Shown piece after piece: positions 26,634 through 35,473 of a DNA stretch of 64,000 nucleotides. Below the pieces are notes generated by a model that worked only from the letters and a program-made list of their open reading frames with translations, was not told where the DNA came from and searched no databases. Every line of letters begins with the position of its first letter. Within the stretch, counting starts at the first letter, position 1. A program made the position numbers and the translations under genes. This DNA comes from Pseudoalteromonas amylolytica (GTDB taxonomy: Bacteria; Pseudomonadota; Gammaproteobacteria; Enterobacterales; Alteromonadaceae): positions 806,378 to 870,377 of the forward strand of contig NZ_MKJU01000025.1 in assembly GCF_001854605.1 (NCBI RefSeq), in the 5' to 3' direction.

Positions 26634-27664
26634 CGGCTCCAAATATGTCGGTATTCGCTCGGTGTTTTACCCGTCCAGCGTTTAAATGCACGTCTAAAAT
26701 TGGTGGTATCGCTAAATGACAGCGCAGCGGCGGCTTGTTCGTTAGAGTAACCCAGTTCGGTGATGTTAAACAGAGATTGCTGTTTTTGTAACTCATCTTT
26801 TAGCTCTTTGAAGCTGGTCTGATGCTGCTTAAGTTTACGCTTAAACGTAGCGCAGCTGTAACCCATTTTGTGTGCAAGTTGGTCACTCGTTGCTCTTGGA
26901 AACTTGCTAATTAGGGTCGTTACGAATTGAAGAAACCCTACGCGATGCGCGATATGGTCGTTTTGACACAAATAGTACTTTGCAAGTGTCGGCATAGCGT
27001 CGGCGAGCGGCTGATTTAAAAGCTTATTACTGATTGCTATCACAAAGCTCTGGTGGGAAAAACTATAGCTGCCGCAAAGGTTGCTGTGAAATTGTTCGAT
27101 ATAGCTTGGCTCTGGAAAAGGGAACTGAATACAGTAGTCAAAAGCATCTAGTCGCTGTGTCGCTAACATGCCTAATCGTTGTTTTAGGACCCGTTCAATC
27201 AAACTTGCAACCAGCTCATAAAAGAATGTTGTTACCTGTGTACTTGGCTTATGCACTGCAAAATTTAAGATAAAGTGAGTATGGGTTTGAGTACGAAAGT
27301 TCTTCGTATACATATATGGGAAAAGTTCGAATTGACGCAACTGACTAATTCTATACATATGATGTAAACTTTTTGCATGTAATAGGGCTTGGAGCCCATT
27401 GCCTGATGCGGTGTGCGACAATCGCTCGCCGAGTAAAAAACTCACGCCATCTTTGGCTAACAGCTTACTTGCATTACTGAACACGACATCTAACTGCGCG
27501 CAACTGATCAATTGTGAGTGTGTTTTAAAATCCTCGAAAAACAGCTTACTGCCTTTTAATAATAGGTCCGCACTCACACCTCTTTGCATCGCCATCTCAA
27601 CCAAAGGCAAAATCAATGTATGCGCTTTGAAAACGCGCTCATGGGCTTCAAAATATCGATTCAC
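26630..27664 (-). CDS. AraC-family transcriptional regulator
   Basis: This 344-residue protein has an N-terminal Arabinose_bd-like sensor domain (MQRGVSADLLLKGSKLFFED onwards). A C-terminal AraC helix-turn-helix pair ends with AAAALSFSDTTNFRRAFKRWTGKTPSEYR, the canonical signature. It is convergent with the glucan locus and its start overlaps the stop of the upstream GGDEF-like gene by ATGA, so both come from one transcript. Targets are unknown; the neighbouring second TonB receptor operon is a candidate. Confidence 0.9.
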   Translation of the reverse strand: MNRYFEAHERVFKAHTLILPLVEMAMQRGVSADLLLKGSKLFFEDFKTHSQLISCAQLDVVFSNASKLLAKDGVSFLLGERLSHTASGNGLQALLHAKSLHHMYRISQLRQFELFPYMYTKNFRTQTHTHFILNFAVHKPSTQVTTFFYELVASLIERVLKQRLGMLATQRLDAFDYCIQFPFPEPSYIEQFHSNLCGSYSFSHQSFVIAISNKLLNQPLADAMPTLAKYYLCQNDHIAHRVGFLQFVTTLISKFPRATSDQLAHKMGYSCATFKRKLKQHQTSFKELKDELQKQQSLFNITELGYSNEQAAAALSFSDTTNFRRAFKRWTGKTPSEYRHIWSR

Positions 27665-28572
27665 ACCATCTGCGCCTTTTGCACATTCAATTCGTCATTG
27701 AGGCGTTTGAGTAGTGCCGCTTTTGATTCACCATTGTAAGCTTCAACACATCGCCAGTGCACTTGGCTAAACGTCGAATAATTATTCTCAGACGTATATT
27801 GTTTATGTTGGGCCACCATTTTGGCAACCTGCTTTATAATCTCTTGAGCAGCATTTAGATTGGTATTTGGCATTAACACGATAAAGCGATCCCCTGCATA
27901 GCGGCAAGCCAAGTCAGTATCACGTAAATTGAGTAAAATGATTTGCCCAATATCTGCAAGCAAGCTGTTGCCGCGAGCCGTGCCATGACGACCATTGAAT
28001 TGGGAGAAGTCTTTGATATCAATGAGTGCTACGCTTAAAGCGCGCTGATGGAGCTTTAAACTGAGCAGTTCATTATCAATGTGTTGTTTCATATACTCAG
28101 CACGATACAAACCACTGATAAAATCAGTTAATCCATGCTCACGGTAAAAGCGTTCCTTTTTTGAAAGCATATTATTGAGTATTTGCTGTTCCTTGTACCA
28201 GTGATACATAGCAAAGCTCATCAGAATCATTCCCATAAATGCAGGAAATGCCTCCAAGTGGCTTACCCAACCGTTATCTCCGTTGAAGCGGAAAAACTCA
28301 TCTAAGAAATCCAATAGCATAGAAATGAGCATGGCGGTCAGACCAAAAAACAGTAAATTGGTCACTTTACCTTTTGGTCGTGCAAGTAAAGTGGTGAGCA
28401 ACCAAGTTAGCGTGACCATCGCAATGCCACCTTCAGCAAAACAGTCTAACCAGCCGATTTGTGAATCGGCCTTTACGGTGCCAAAGGTGATAACACATGA
28501 AAATGTCACCAGTAGCGCGATGACTAAAAAGGCGACTAGATAAGTATGGAGTCTGAGAAAATTCGTTTGCAT
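27661..28572 (-). CDS. Membrane protein with degenerate GGDEF domain
   Basis: This protein has about four or more TM helices in the first 135 residues, then a GGDEF-fold domain from about 145 (FYREHGLTDFISGLYRAEYMKQHI ... ALIDIKDFSQFN). The signature loop reads YAGDRF instead of GGDEF, with Arg replacing the catalytic Glu, so diguanylate cyclase activity is doubtful and a binding or sensory role is more likely. The frame opens at a TTG four codons further upstream; I chose the ATG at MQTNFLRLH. It is translationally coupled to the AraC gene. Confidence 0.82.
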   Translation of the reverse strand: MQTNFLRLHTYLVAFLVIALLVTFSCVITFGTVKADSQIGWLDCFAEGGIAMVTLTWLLTTLLARPKGKVTNLLFFGLTAMLISMLLDFLDEFFRFNGDNGWVSHLEAFPAFMGMILMSFAMYHWYKEQQILNNMLSKKERFYREHGLTDFISGLYRAEYMKQHIDNELLSLKLHQRALSVALIDIKDFSQFNGRHGTARGNSLLADIGQIILLNLRDTDLACRYAGDRFIVLMPNTNLNAAQEIIKQVAKMVAQHKQYTSENNYSTFSQVHWRCVEAYNGESKAALLKRLNDELNVQKAQMV

Positions 28573-28897
28573 ATAGTTCAACAATAGTTTGGGCTACACA
28601 AAGCCACAGTATTACTAAAACGCCTTCTCGGCGACAGGGTTAGAATAGCTCACCAGAGTGTGCATATTTATGACAACATGCGGATAATCATTAGGTTTTA
28701 TGAATAAAACATCAGGTCGAAGCCGTAATACGGGGGTCAATATGGCTCAAAATGACCAAAATTGTGATTAAAAAAGTCTTATATCTGTGTGTGTTAGGTG
28801 AGCTGAAATAATACTTTCATGTAGGTTCTCTAAGGTGCCAGCCGTTAGGTACAGGCAGCGTGCCTGTATTCATTACCTGTGCAATTAGAGAGTTACA
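28573..28897. other. Divergent intergenic region upstream of the second TonB receptor
   Basis: No gene is seen. It should hold the promoters of the GGDEF/AraC operon and the receptor operon. The only strong element is the palindrome at 28850-28868. Confidence 0.5.
28850..28868. repeat. Perfect 8-bp inverted repeat upstream of TonB receptor 2
   Basis: TACAGGCA-GCG-TGCCTGTA lies 29 bases before the receptor ATG. It could be an operator (for example of the adjacent AraC or another regulator) or a leader hairpin that affects translation. No T tract follows, so a terminator is unlikely. Confidence 0.6.
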
Positions 28898-31651
28898 ATG
28901 AAACCGTCAAACTTTTCAAAATCCAAAGTCGCTTTGGCAATGGCAAGCGCATTATTTATATCGAATGTGTGCGCCAATACCATCCAAGGTAGAGTCACAA
29001 GCGAAGCACATGATGTGTATTTTCAAGGGGCGAAAATAACCATCAAAGAATTAAAACGCAGCACTGTAAGTAATCGCGATGGAGTCTTTAAGCTAACTAA
29101 CCTTCCTCAAGGTGATTACACCTTGGTGGTTGACTATTTGGGCGCGCAGACATTCGCACAAACCGTGCGTGTTTCACAAGGAAATATCACCACCTTGGAG
29201 GTGGCGCTTAGCTCACAGCAGCAAGTGTTAGAGGATGTAATTGTTGTTGGCCACAGGGCGGGACAGGCAGGCGCACTCAACAGGCAAAAAAATGCCCTAG
29301 GCATTACTTCAATCGCAAGTAGCGATGCAATTGGGCAATTACCCGACCAAAACGCCGCACAAGCACTACAGCGACTGCCAGGTTTGTACATCCAACGAGA
29401 CCAAGGGGAAGGGCGCTTTGTCGGTATCAGAGGCATCGACCCAAACCTGAATAATGTCACGATTAACGGTGCAAATGTACCTTCTCCTGAGGCTGGAGTA
29501 CGTAGTGTGGCGATGGATGTGATCCCAAGTGAGCTTATTCAAAGTTTAGAAGTCAGTAAGACGGTAACACCTGATATGGACGCCTCAGCGATTGGAGGCA
29601 GTATAGAAGTAAAAAGTTTAAGTGCGTTTGATAGAGCGGGACAAAGCTACAGTGCGAATATACAAACTACCTATAATAACAAAGTTGAAAAGCACAGCCC
29701 AAAACTCTCAGGAAGCTTTAGCGACACCTTTAAAATCGACAGCGCTTTAGAGCTTGGTTTGGCAACGGCATTTTCTTGGTCTGAGCGAAAGTTTGGTTCT
29801 TATAACATGGAAACTGATGGTGGCTGGCAGCAAGTAAAAAAAGGCGTTTATTCAGCAGAAGAAATCGAGCAAAGGCATTATAAAATTATCAGAGAACGTA
29901 CCGGAGCTGCCCTGAATCTAGATTTACGAGACAAAAATGCAAACTCTTATTATCTTCGAAGTTTGTTTAGTGAGTTTTCAGACGATGAATATCGGCAAAG
30001 GAATGAATATAAGCTTGATAAAGGCGAACTAGTTGCCGGTTCACTGACACATTCATCTGCGCTATTTGGTCAAGCCGAAATGGATAGAGATACCAAAGAC
30101 AGATACGAAACGCAGAAAATCACGTCTTTTGTTTTAGGCACCGAGCAACAGTTAGATGAATGGTTTGTTGAAGCGAGCTTCGACCACTCAAAATCTAACG
30201 AAGATGAACCGAATAGGCTGGACGTAAGCTTTGCTGGGGAAGATATGCTTTTGGGTTACGCAAGTTTAGGCCAAACCCCAATCCTGACTCGAAGCATCTC
30301 TTCGCATCAACTTGAAGGTTTTGAGCTTGATGAAGTGGTAACAGAAAACAACTTTAGTGAAGATAAGGCCACAAGTTTTAAATTCGATGTGAGTAAGGAT
30401 TTGGTTGTGGCCAATTACAACACTCAGATTAAGTTTGGTGCAAAGTATTCTAAGCGTGAGAAATATAATCAGTTAACGGCGCTTATCTATGACGGTGGTT
30501 TTGACGATATATCAGCATCTGCTTTTGAGCAGCACCCGCCTCAATATTCATTAGGGGACTTTGGACCAGGTTTGAGTCGTGACGCTCTAAGAGATTATGT
30601 AGCCAATAACACTAGGCATTTTGACATTAATGTATTGGAAACCGACGTAGAGAGCCTAACAGGAACATATCAATCGAACGAAGCAATAAGCGCGGCTTAT
30701 TTCATGTTTACAATAGATATTGACCGTTGGCAGATATTGAGTGGACTACGCTACGAATCAACAGATTTTGACACCACAGGCAATAAGGTGGAACTCGTTG
30801 AAGATCAGATAAGTGACATTGAACGTGTTGATATAAACGTTTGGTCTGTGCAAAAACAGTATGATCACTTAATGCCTAACCTTACAGTACGATACGAGCT
30901 GCAAGACCAACTCGTCACTCGGTTTGCCTATACCAATACGCTTGCCAGACCAAAATTTTCCGATTCAGCAGCATACCAGTTGATTGAAACAGAGCGCAGT
31001 GAGTCTGATGGTAATGTGCAGCTTGAACGTAAAGCAGAGGTAGGCAACCCATATTTGGACCCTTATGAATCAGATAATGTCGACTTTTCAATTGAATACT
31101 ATCCCAGTGGGATAGGGGTAATATCTGCGGGTGTATTCTATAAAGACATCAGCAATTTTAATACTACTGAGCAAGTTCAAAACAACGGAAATTGGTCAGG
31201 GTATGAAGAGGTCGTCCAAGTTGTTAATGGCGGCTCAGCCCAGATGACAGGCGTTGAATTGGCGTACATCGGAAACTATAGCAATGGCATTGTGCTTAGT
31301 GCCAACGGGACGTTTATTGATGCGGATGAAAAGTTGCCAAGCCAGTCAGATACCGTAGCCAATTTGATGGTCGGTTATGACGCTAACACTTATAGTGCAA
31401 GACTCAGTGCTAGCTACAAAAGTAAGAGCTTTGTGTTTAATGAGGGAGATGAGCGAGTCTACCAAGACGCCCACCTACAGTTAGACTTCAGCGCCAAATA
31501 TCAGCTCTCAGAGCAAACACAAGTCTATTTTAATGCCACAAACCTAACCGATGAACCTTATTACCTGTATCACGGTTCACGTGACTACAACTATCAATAT
31601 GAAACATATGGCCGCTCATTTGAACTGGGTGTGAGTTTTAATTCTTTATAA
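28898..31651 (+). CDS. TonB-dependent receptor with carboxypeptidase-regulatory-like N-terminal domain
   Basis: This 917-residue protein has a signal peptide (residues 1-26, ending NVCAN). A CarboxypepD_reg-like beta-sandwich covers about residues 28-110 (IQGRVTSEAHDVYFQGAKITI ... LPQGDYTLVVDYLGA), followed by a plug (QNAAQALQRLPGLYIQRDQGEGRFVGIRGIDPNLNNVTING) and a barrel. The extra N-terminal domain is common in receptors for larger ligands. A secreted phosphatase gene follows 41 bases downstream, suggesting that the ligand is a phosphorylated compound or that phosphate is released from it. Confidence 0.9.
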   Translation: MKPSNFSKSKVALAMASALFISNVCANTIQGRVTSEAHDVYFQGAKITIKELKRSTVSNRDGVFKLTNLPQGDYTLVVDYLGAQTFAQTVRVSQGNITTLEVALSSQQQVLEDVIVVGHRAGQAGALNRQKNALGITSIASSDAIGQLPDQNAAQALQRLPGLYIQRDQGEGRFVGIRGIDPNLNNVTINGANVPSPEAGVRSVAMDVIPSELIQSLEVSKTVTPDMDASAIGGSIEVKSLSAFDRAGQSYSANIQTTYNNKVEKHSPKLSGSFSDTFKIDSALELGLATAFSWSERKFGSYNMETDGGWQQVKKGVYSAEEIEQRHYKIIRERTGAALNLDLRDKNANSYYLRSLFSEFSDDEYRQRNEYKLDKGELVAGSLTHSSALFGQAEMDRDTKDRYETQKITSFVLGTEQQLDEWFVEASFDHSKSNEDEPNRLDVSFAGEDMLLGYASLGQTPILTRSISSHQLEGFELDEVVTENNFSEDKATSFKFDVSKDLVVANYNTQIKFGAKYSKREKYNQLTALIYDGGFDDISASAFEQHPPQYSLGDFGPGLSRDALRDYVANNTRHFDINVLETDVESLTGTYQSNEAISAAYFMFTIDIDRWQILSGLRYESTDFDTTGNKVELVEDQISDIERVDINVWSVQKQYDHLMPNLTVRYELQDQLVTRFAYTNTLARPKFSDSAAYQLIETERSESDGNVQLERKAEVGNPYLDPYESDNVDFSIEYYPSGIGVISAGVFYKDISNFNTTEQVQNNGNWSGYEEVVQVVNGGSAQMTGVELAYIGNYSNGIVLSANGTFIDADEKLPSQSDTVANLMVGYDANTYSARLSASYKSKSFVFNEGDERVYQDAHLQLDFSAKYQLSEQTQVYFNATNLTDEPYYLYHGSRDYNYQYETYGRSFELGVSFNSL

Positions 31652-31663
31652 CAAACTTATAGG

Positions 31664-31684
31664 GCAGCCAAGCATATTGGCTGC
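31664..31684 (+). repeat. Intercistronic hairpin at the phosphatase ribosome-binding region
   Basis: Perfect arms GCAGCCAA / TTGGCTGC with a 5-base loop end 8 bases before the phosphatase ATG. It covers the place where a ribosome-binding site should be, and no other good one is visible. It may tune translation or stabilise the receptor message. Confidence 0.55.
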
Positions 31685-31692
31685 AAAACATC

Positions 31693-32982
31693 ATGAAAAA
31701 GCATCTAAAATATTTTTTATTATCGAGCGCTCTTTACACTTGCGCTGTTAATGCCGCAACAGCGGCGAGTGAACAAAATATAATTAGCTTTTTAGCGTTT
31801 GGCGATGGTGGTTACAGTGTAGACTACCCAAAAACGAAGCATATTAAGCAGCCAAAAAGCAAACAACAGTTTGTAGCAGCGGAGAAACAGGATTGGCTCG
31901 CAGAGCATCGACCTTTGTCAGAGTTTAATCATGCGCCTTTGTATGTTTATCCCAATTCGAATATTGCTGTTGAACAAAGTGGAGCCGTACCAGTTGGTCA
32001 AGCCATGGCTAAACTGTGTCAGCAAAAACCGTGTGAATTCGCCATTCAGTTGGGAGACAACATCTACCCAGACGGCGCAGGTGCGAATGATGGTAAAGAT
32101 GATCAAAAACGCATGGAAGATCTGATCCTCGGCCCATTAAAGCCATTGTTTGACTTAGATGAGTCGCTGGTGGTCTATTCGGCGCTTGGCAACCATGACT
32201 GGAAAACCTCAAGAAAGGGGGTTGCATTGCAGAGCGACTGGATGGCAAAGCAGCCAAATTTTCATATGGATAAGCGAGGGTATTACAGCTTTAAAAAAGG
32301 TGAGCCTGGCAGTGATGTGGAGTTTTTTGTCATAGACACAAATATGCTGCTATCAGGTCAACACTACTACGAGATCCCGTTAAATGAAAAAGGGCAAGAG
32401 CAAGGCTTAGCAACCGCATTAGCTAAGGGGCAAGCACAACTTGAAGATATAGAACAACACGAAATTCCTTTAAATGGTGAGGATCATAAACAATTGATCT
32501 GGCTTGCCAACGGTCTGAAACAATCAACGGCGAAGTGGAAAATTGTATATGGTCATCATGTTTTGTGGTCTATAGGCGGTACAAAGTATGATGAAGGCCA
32601 TGTGTTAAGGCGTTTAATTTTGCCAGAGCTGTGCGAATATGCTGATGCTTACATTGCAGGTCATGAGCATGATCTGGAGCTATTGAGCGATGATTGCTCA
32701 AGGGTGTTGCCAAAAGGTCACTCCAAAGCAAAACTACCACTTATTATCAGTGGTGCAGCTTCAAAAATGCGCGGTACACATACACCATTTGCTATGTACC
32801 AAGAGGCTCAGTACCCAGAATATGATTTAGTTTGGTCAAAGAGCTTTACTTGGGGGTTTGCACACCTAGAGCTAAACAACCAAAGCGATACATTAACGGT
32901 AAATTTTTATAGCACACCAAGTGATGGCAGTGCACAGTTAGTATATGAGAACAGCTTTAACTTTGTTCATCGCAGCAACTAG
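31693..32982 (+). CDS. Secreted metallophosphatase (calcineurin-like)
   Basis: This 429-residue protein has a signal peptide (residues 1-24, ending AATAA). The metallophosphoesterase motifs are in order: FGDGG (in place of D-x-H), QLGDNIYPDG, YSALGNHDW, YGHHVLWS and AGHEHDLEL. The layout resembles purple acid phosphatase-type single-domain enzymes that act outside the cytoplasm. It follows the TonB receptor and is probably co-transcribed with it, so it may dephosphorylate the receptor's substrate or scavenge phosphate from it. The substrate is not determined. Confidence 0.85.
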   Translation: MKKHLKYFLLSSALYTCAVNAATAASEQNIISFLAFGDGGYSVDYPKTKHIKQPKSKQQFVAAEKQDWLAEHRPLSEFNHAPLYVYPNSNIAVEQSGAVPVGQAMAKLCQQKPCEFAIQLGDNIYPDGAGANDGKDDQKRMEDLILGPLKPLFDLDESLVVYSALGNHDWKTSRKGVALQSDWMAKQPNFHMDKRGYYSFKKGEPGSDVEFFVIDTNMLLSGQHYYEIPLNEKGQEQGLATALAKGQAQLEDIEQHEIPLNGEDHKQLIWLANGLKQSTAKWKIVYGHHVLWSIGGTKYDEGHVLRRLILPELCEYADAYIAGHEHDLELLSDDCSRVLPKGHSKAKLPLIISGAASKMRGTHTPFAMYQEAQYPEYDLVWSKSFTWGFAHLELNNQSDTLTVNFYSTPSDGSAQLVYENSFNFVHRSN

Positions 32983-33652
32983 GTTGTAGAGGCGCAGGTT
33001 TAGGTGTGTATTTACTTTGTTGCAAGCAAGAAAATAAAAAACATGCCTAAACGCTCAAGATAGTGCGCCTATATATGAACCGAAATACCTCTTTTCAAGT
33101 ATAAAAAGCCTAACTTCAATGTGTGCAATATATTGCTCATTGAAAATCAACAAGATTTTATATTTCAAAATTATGAATGTTTTTTTAAATTCTAAAAGTG
33201 ATATGTAATTCAATATTTATTAAAATTATGGATAATATATCCAACATTACTGAGTTTTCCTTTGCTGTCAATTCAAGTGTTAACAGCCTTCTTAAAAAAG
33301 CTTGATATTAATCATTGCAAGCTAAGTGCGAATATGATTTATTGAAGATCAAGGTTTGGCCGTTCCTGCTCTGTACTAACTTGTTAGTCTGTGACTTGGT
33401 TGCGCGTTTGGCGTAGCAAGTGAGGCGATAAGTTGGTTGTTCTCAATAATTCAATAGCGCGTGATGTGCGCATAATACACATCAGTTAAAAAACAATTTC
33501 TGTGTTATCAACGAGGTGATATGAAATGCACTTAAAACAGCAAAATTTAAATAAGCTGCGAGTTGATAACGACGGTTTTATTAACTAATTATTAAATGTC
33601 GGTGACTATTTTGGTGCCGCATCATTGAAAAGAAAAGGTGAGGATTTTACCT
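32983..33652. other. Long intergenic region upstream of rmf
   Basis: This stretch of 670 bases has no substantial gene. The part from about 33110 to 33260 is strongly AT-rich. A perfect 7-bp inverted repeat TGATGTG / CACATCA with a 9-base spacer lies at 33462-33484. A 20-codon ORF at 33526-33588 is preceded by GAGGTGAT. Growth-phase control of rmf in other bacteria makes a complex promoter here plausible. Confidence 0.5.
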
Positions 33653-33823
33653 ATGAAGAGACAGAAAAGAGATCGCTTAGAAAGAGCACATTCACAAGGA
33701 TTTAAAGCTGGATTAGCCGGCAGATCAAAAGATTTATGTCCGTATCAACAAGTAGAGCCCAGATCAGAGTGGCTGGGTGGATGGCGCGAAGCGATTGAAA
33801 ATCGTAATACCTTCAAAACCTAA
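33653..33823 (+). CDS. rmf: Ribosome modulation factor
   Basis: This 56-residue basic protein has the RMF sequence pattern: KRQKRDRLERAHSQGFKAGLAGRSKD, then CPY, then SEWLGGWREA. RMF joins 70S ribosomes into inactive 100S dimers in stationary phase. The frame is open five codons upstream, but GGTGAGG nine bases before the internal ATG and the family start MKRQKRD decide for this start. The neighbour is convergent fabA, the same pairing as in enteric bacteria. Confidence 0.95.
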   Translation: MKRQKRDRLERAHSQGFKAGLAGRSKDLCPYQQVEPRSEWLGGWREAIENRNTFKT

Positions 33824-33843
33824 ATCAAACAACCAGATTACAT

Positions 33844-33875
33844 ACAACAAAGCCCCTAATTAGGGGCTTTGTTGT
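33844..33875. terminator. Bidirectional terminator between rmf and fabA
   Basis: The two 16-base arms, ending in CCCCTAA / TTAGGGG, are perfectly complementary with no more than a minimal loop. T-rich ends lie on both strands. It serves both convergent genes. Confidence 0.9.
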
Positions 33876-33895
33876 GTTAACCAGTTATATAATTT

Positions 33896-34411
33896 TTAGA
33901 ATGCGCTGGTATCTTGGAAAAGGCCTACTTTTAAGTCTTTTGCTTCGTATATTACGCGACCATCAACTTCGACTGTACCATCGGCCATACCCATGAACAA
34001 TTTACGCTTAATTACGCGCTTCATGTCGATTCGGTAAGTGACCTTTTTTGATGTAGGCAGAATTTGGCCAGTAAATTTAACTTCACCTACACCAAGTGCA
34101 CGGCCAAGACCTGGGCCACCTGACCAGCCCAAGAAAAAGCCGACAAGCTGCCACATTGCGTCAAGGCCTAAACAACCAGGCATAACCGGATCGCCTTTAA
34201 AGTGGCAATCAAAGAACCAAAGTTCAGGATTTATATCAAGCTCAGCAATAATGTGACCTTTTCCAAACTCACCGCCATCATCATTGATCTCGACAATGCG
34301 ATCCATCATTAACATGTTGTCACTAGGTAAACGGCAATTGCCTTCGCCAAACATTTCACCGCGACCACATAGGATTAATTCTTCTTTTGTATAGCTATTT
34401 TTTGGTTCCAT
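33896..34411 (-). CDS. fabA: 3-hydroxydecanoyl-ACP dehydratase/isomerase FabA
   Basis: This 171-residue protein is of standard FabA length. The active-site His is in [24 protein letters not shown], where Asp84-type and Gly-Cys-Leu-Gly residues are also conserved. It dehydrates 3-hydroxydecanoyl-ACP and isomerises the product to the cis-3 form, starting unsaturated fatty-acid synthesis in the cytoplasm. Upstream are excellent FabR and FadR sites in the same order and spacing as at the enteric gene, so unsaturated-lipid feedback and acyl-CoA-responsive activation are probable. Confidence 0.97.
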   Translation of the reverse strand: MEPKNSYTKEELILCGRGEMFGEGNCRLPSDNMLMMDRIVEINDDGGEFGKGHIIAELDINPELWFFDCHFKGDPVMPGCLGLDAMWQLVGFFLGWSGGPGLGRALGVGEVKFTGQILPTSKKVTYRIDMKRVIKRKLFMGMADGTVEVDGRVIYEAKDLKVGLFQDTSAF

Positions 34412-34448
34412 AGTTCACAATCTTTGCTGAAAATTTCCGAGTTACTTT

Positions 34449-34466
34449 AGCGTACAGTTGTACGCT
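34449..34466. promoter_or_regulatory. FabR operator of fabA
   Basis: AGCGTACAGTTGTACGCT is a perfect palindrome (apart from its two central bases) and matches the E. coli FabR site pattern AGCGTACA...TGT.CGCT. It is extended by TTT/AAA on its flanks. It lies 38 bases upstream of the fabA start. Confidence 0.88.
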
Positions 34467-34467
34467 A

Positions 34468-34484
34468 AACAACTCTGAACAGTT
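34468..34484 (-). promoter_or_regulatory. FadR activator site of fabA
   Basis: On the minus strand AACTGTTCAGAGTTGTT differs at two defined positions from the FadR consensus AACTGGTCNGACNTGTT. It abuts the FabR site in the same arrangement known for E. coli fabA, where FadR activates transcription. Confidence 0.75.
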
Positions 34485-34606
34485 AAATTTGTGTCTTACG
34501 TAAGAATAATTCTCATTAAAATGCAATTCTCTTACAGTTTGACGCGATATTTGTCGTAAAAAACTTTATAATAACGACCAGTATTTGACTAGATTATCGG
34601 AAGTTT

Positions 34607-35473
34607 ATGATCCTTTTTGTAGATTCACTGACAGTGATTGATTTTTCTTACCTTTGTAATCAGCGTGGCGCAGTGGGTGAAAGCTGGATAGTTGATTTGA
34701 CTTTGCACGGTCAACTAAATGATGAATCCATGGTTTTAGATTTCGCATTGGTTAAAAAACAGATCAAACGCATCATTGACGACACCATAGATCACAAGCT
34801 TGCAATTGCAAAAGGGCTCAACGGAACCGTTGCCATGAAAGACGGCAGAGTTGAACTGGACTGCCAGTTTGGTCAAGGCGACCAAAGTCATCACTTAGCG
34901 ATGAGCGCGCCAGAGCAAGCGGTTTGTTTGCTTGATGGCGATAAAGTCGATGAACAGTCAGTTATAGAGTTTCTAAAATCTGTGATCATGGCGCAAATGC
35001 CTGAAAATGTTAAAGACATAGGCATCGAATTACGCCCAGAGCAAGCTGAGAGCTTCTATTATCATTACAGCCACGGCTTGAAGAAGCACGATGGTAACTG
35101 TCAGCGCATCATTCATGGTCACCGCTCACAAATTGGTGTATTTGTAGATGGGATGAAACATCCTCGGTTGCAAAAACAATGGGCCAGTAAATGGCAAGAT
35201 ATCTATTTAGGCACCGAAGAAGACATCATTACGCCTCAACAACTTCGTAATGTTCAAGCTCATGAAGGCGATGTGTGCTTTGCTTATGATGCCACACAAG
35301 GTTATTTTGAGTTGGCTATCAGCGCCAAGCGTTGCGATATTTTACCTTGTGACACAACCGTTGAATGTATCGCTGAATATTTAGCACAACAAATCAAATT
35401 AGAGTCTGCAAACAGAGAAATTATGGTAAAAGCCTACGAAGGTGTGGGTAAAGGAGCGATTGCATATGCTTAA
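34607..35473 (+). CDS. Tandem 6-pyruvoyl-tetrahydropterin synthase / QueD-like protein
   Basis: This 288-residue protein appears to hold two PTPS-like halves. The C-terminal half (about 160-288) keeps the Zn-binding and catalytic pattern YYHYSHGLKKHDGNCQRIIHGHRS. The N-terminal half keeps the fold-type segment VLDFALVKKQIKRIIDDTIDHKLAI but lacks the His-x-His zinc motif. QueD makes 6-carboxy-tetrahydropterin in queuosine synthesis; other members make pterins. A double-domain form with one degenerate half is unusual in length. It overlaps the M23 peptidase gene by 8 bases. Confidence 0.75.
   Translation: MILFVDSLTVIDFSYLCNQRGAVGESWIVDLTLHGQLNDESMVLDFALVKKQIKRIIDDTIDHKLAIAKGLNGTVAMKDGRVELDCQFGQGDQSHHLAMSAPEQAVCLLDGDKVDEQSVIEFLKSVIMAQMPENVKDIGIELRPEQAESFYYHYSHGLKKHDGNCQRIIHGHRSQIGVFVDGMKHPRLQKQWASKWQDIYLGTEEDIITPQQLRNVQAHEGDVCFAYDATQGYFELAISAKRCDILPCDTTVECIAEYLAQQIKLESANREIMVKAYEGVGKGAIAYA

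Noticed and set aside
28660..28685. Pho-box-like TTGTCATAAATATG on the minus strand upstream of TonB receptor 2
   Set aside because: Only the first half of the repeat fits, and the orientation faces away from the receptor and phosphatase genes.
33110..33260. AT-rich stretch as a replication origin or attachment site
   Set aside because: No DnaA-box cluster, iterons, integrase or duplicated att-like sequence could be seen.
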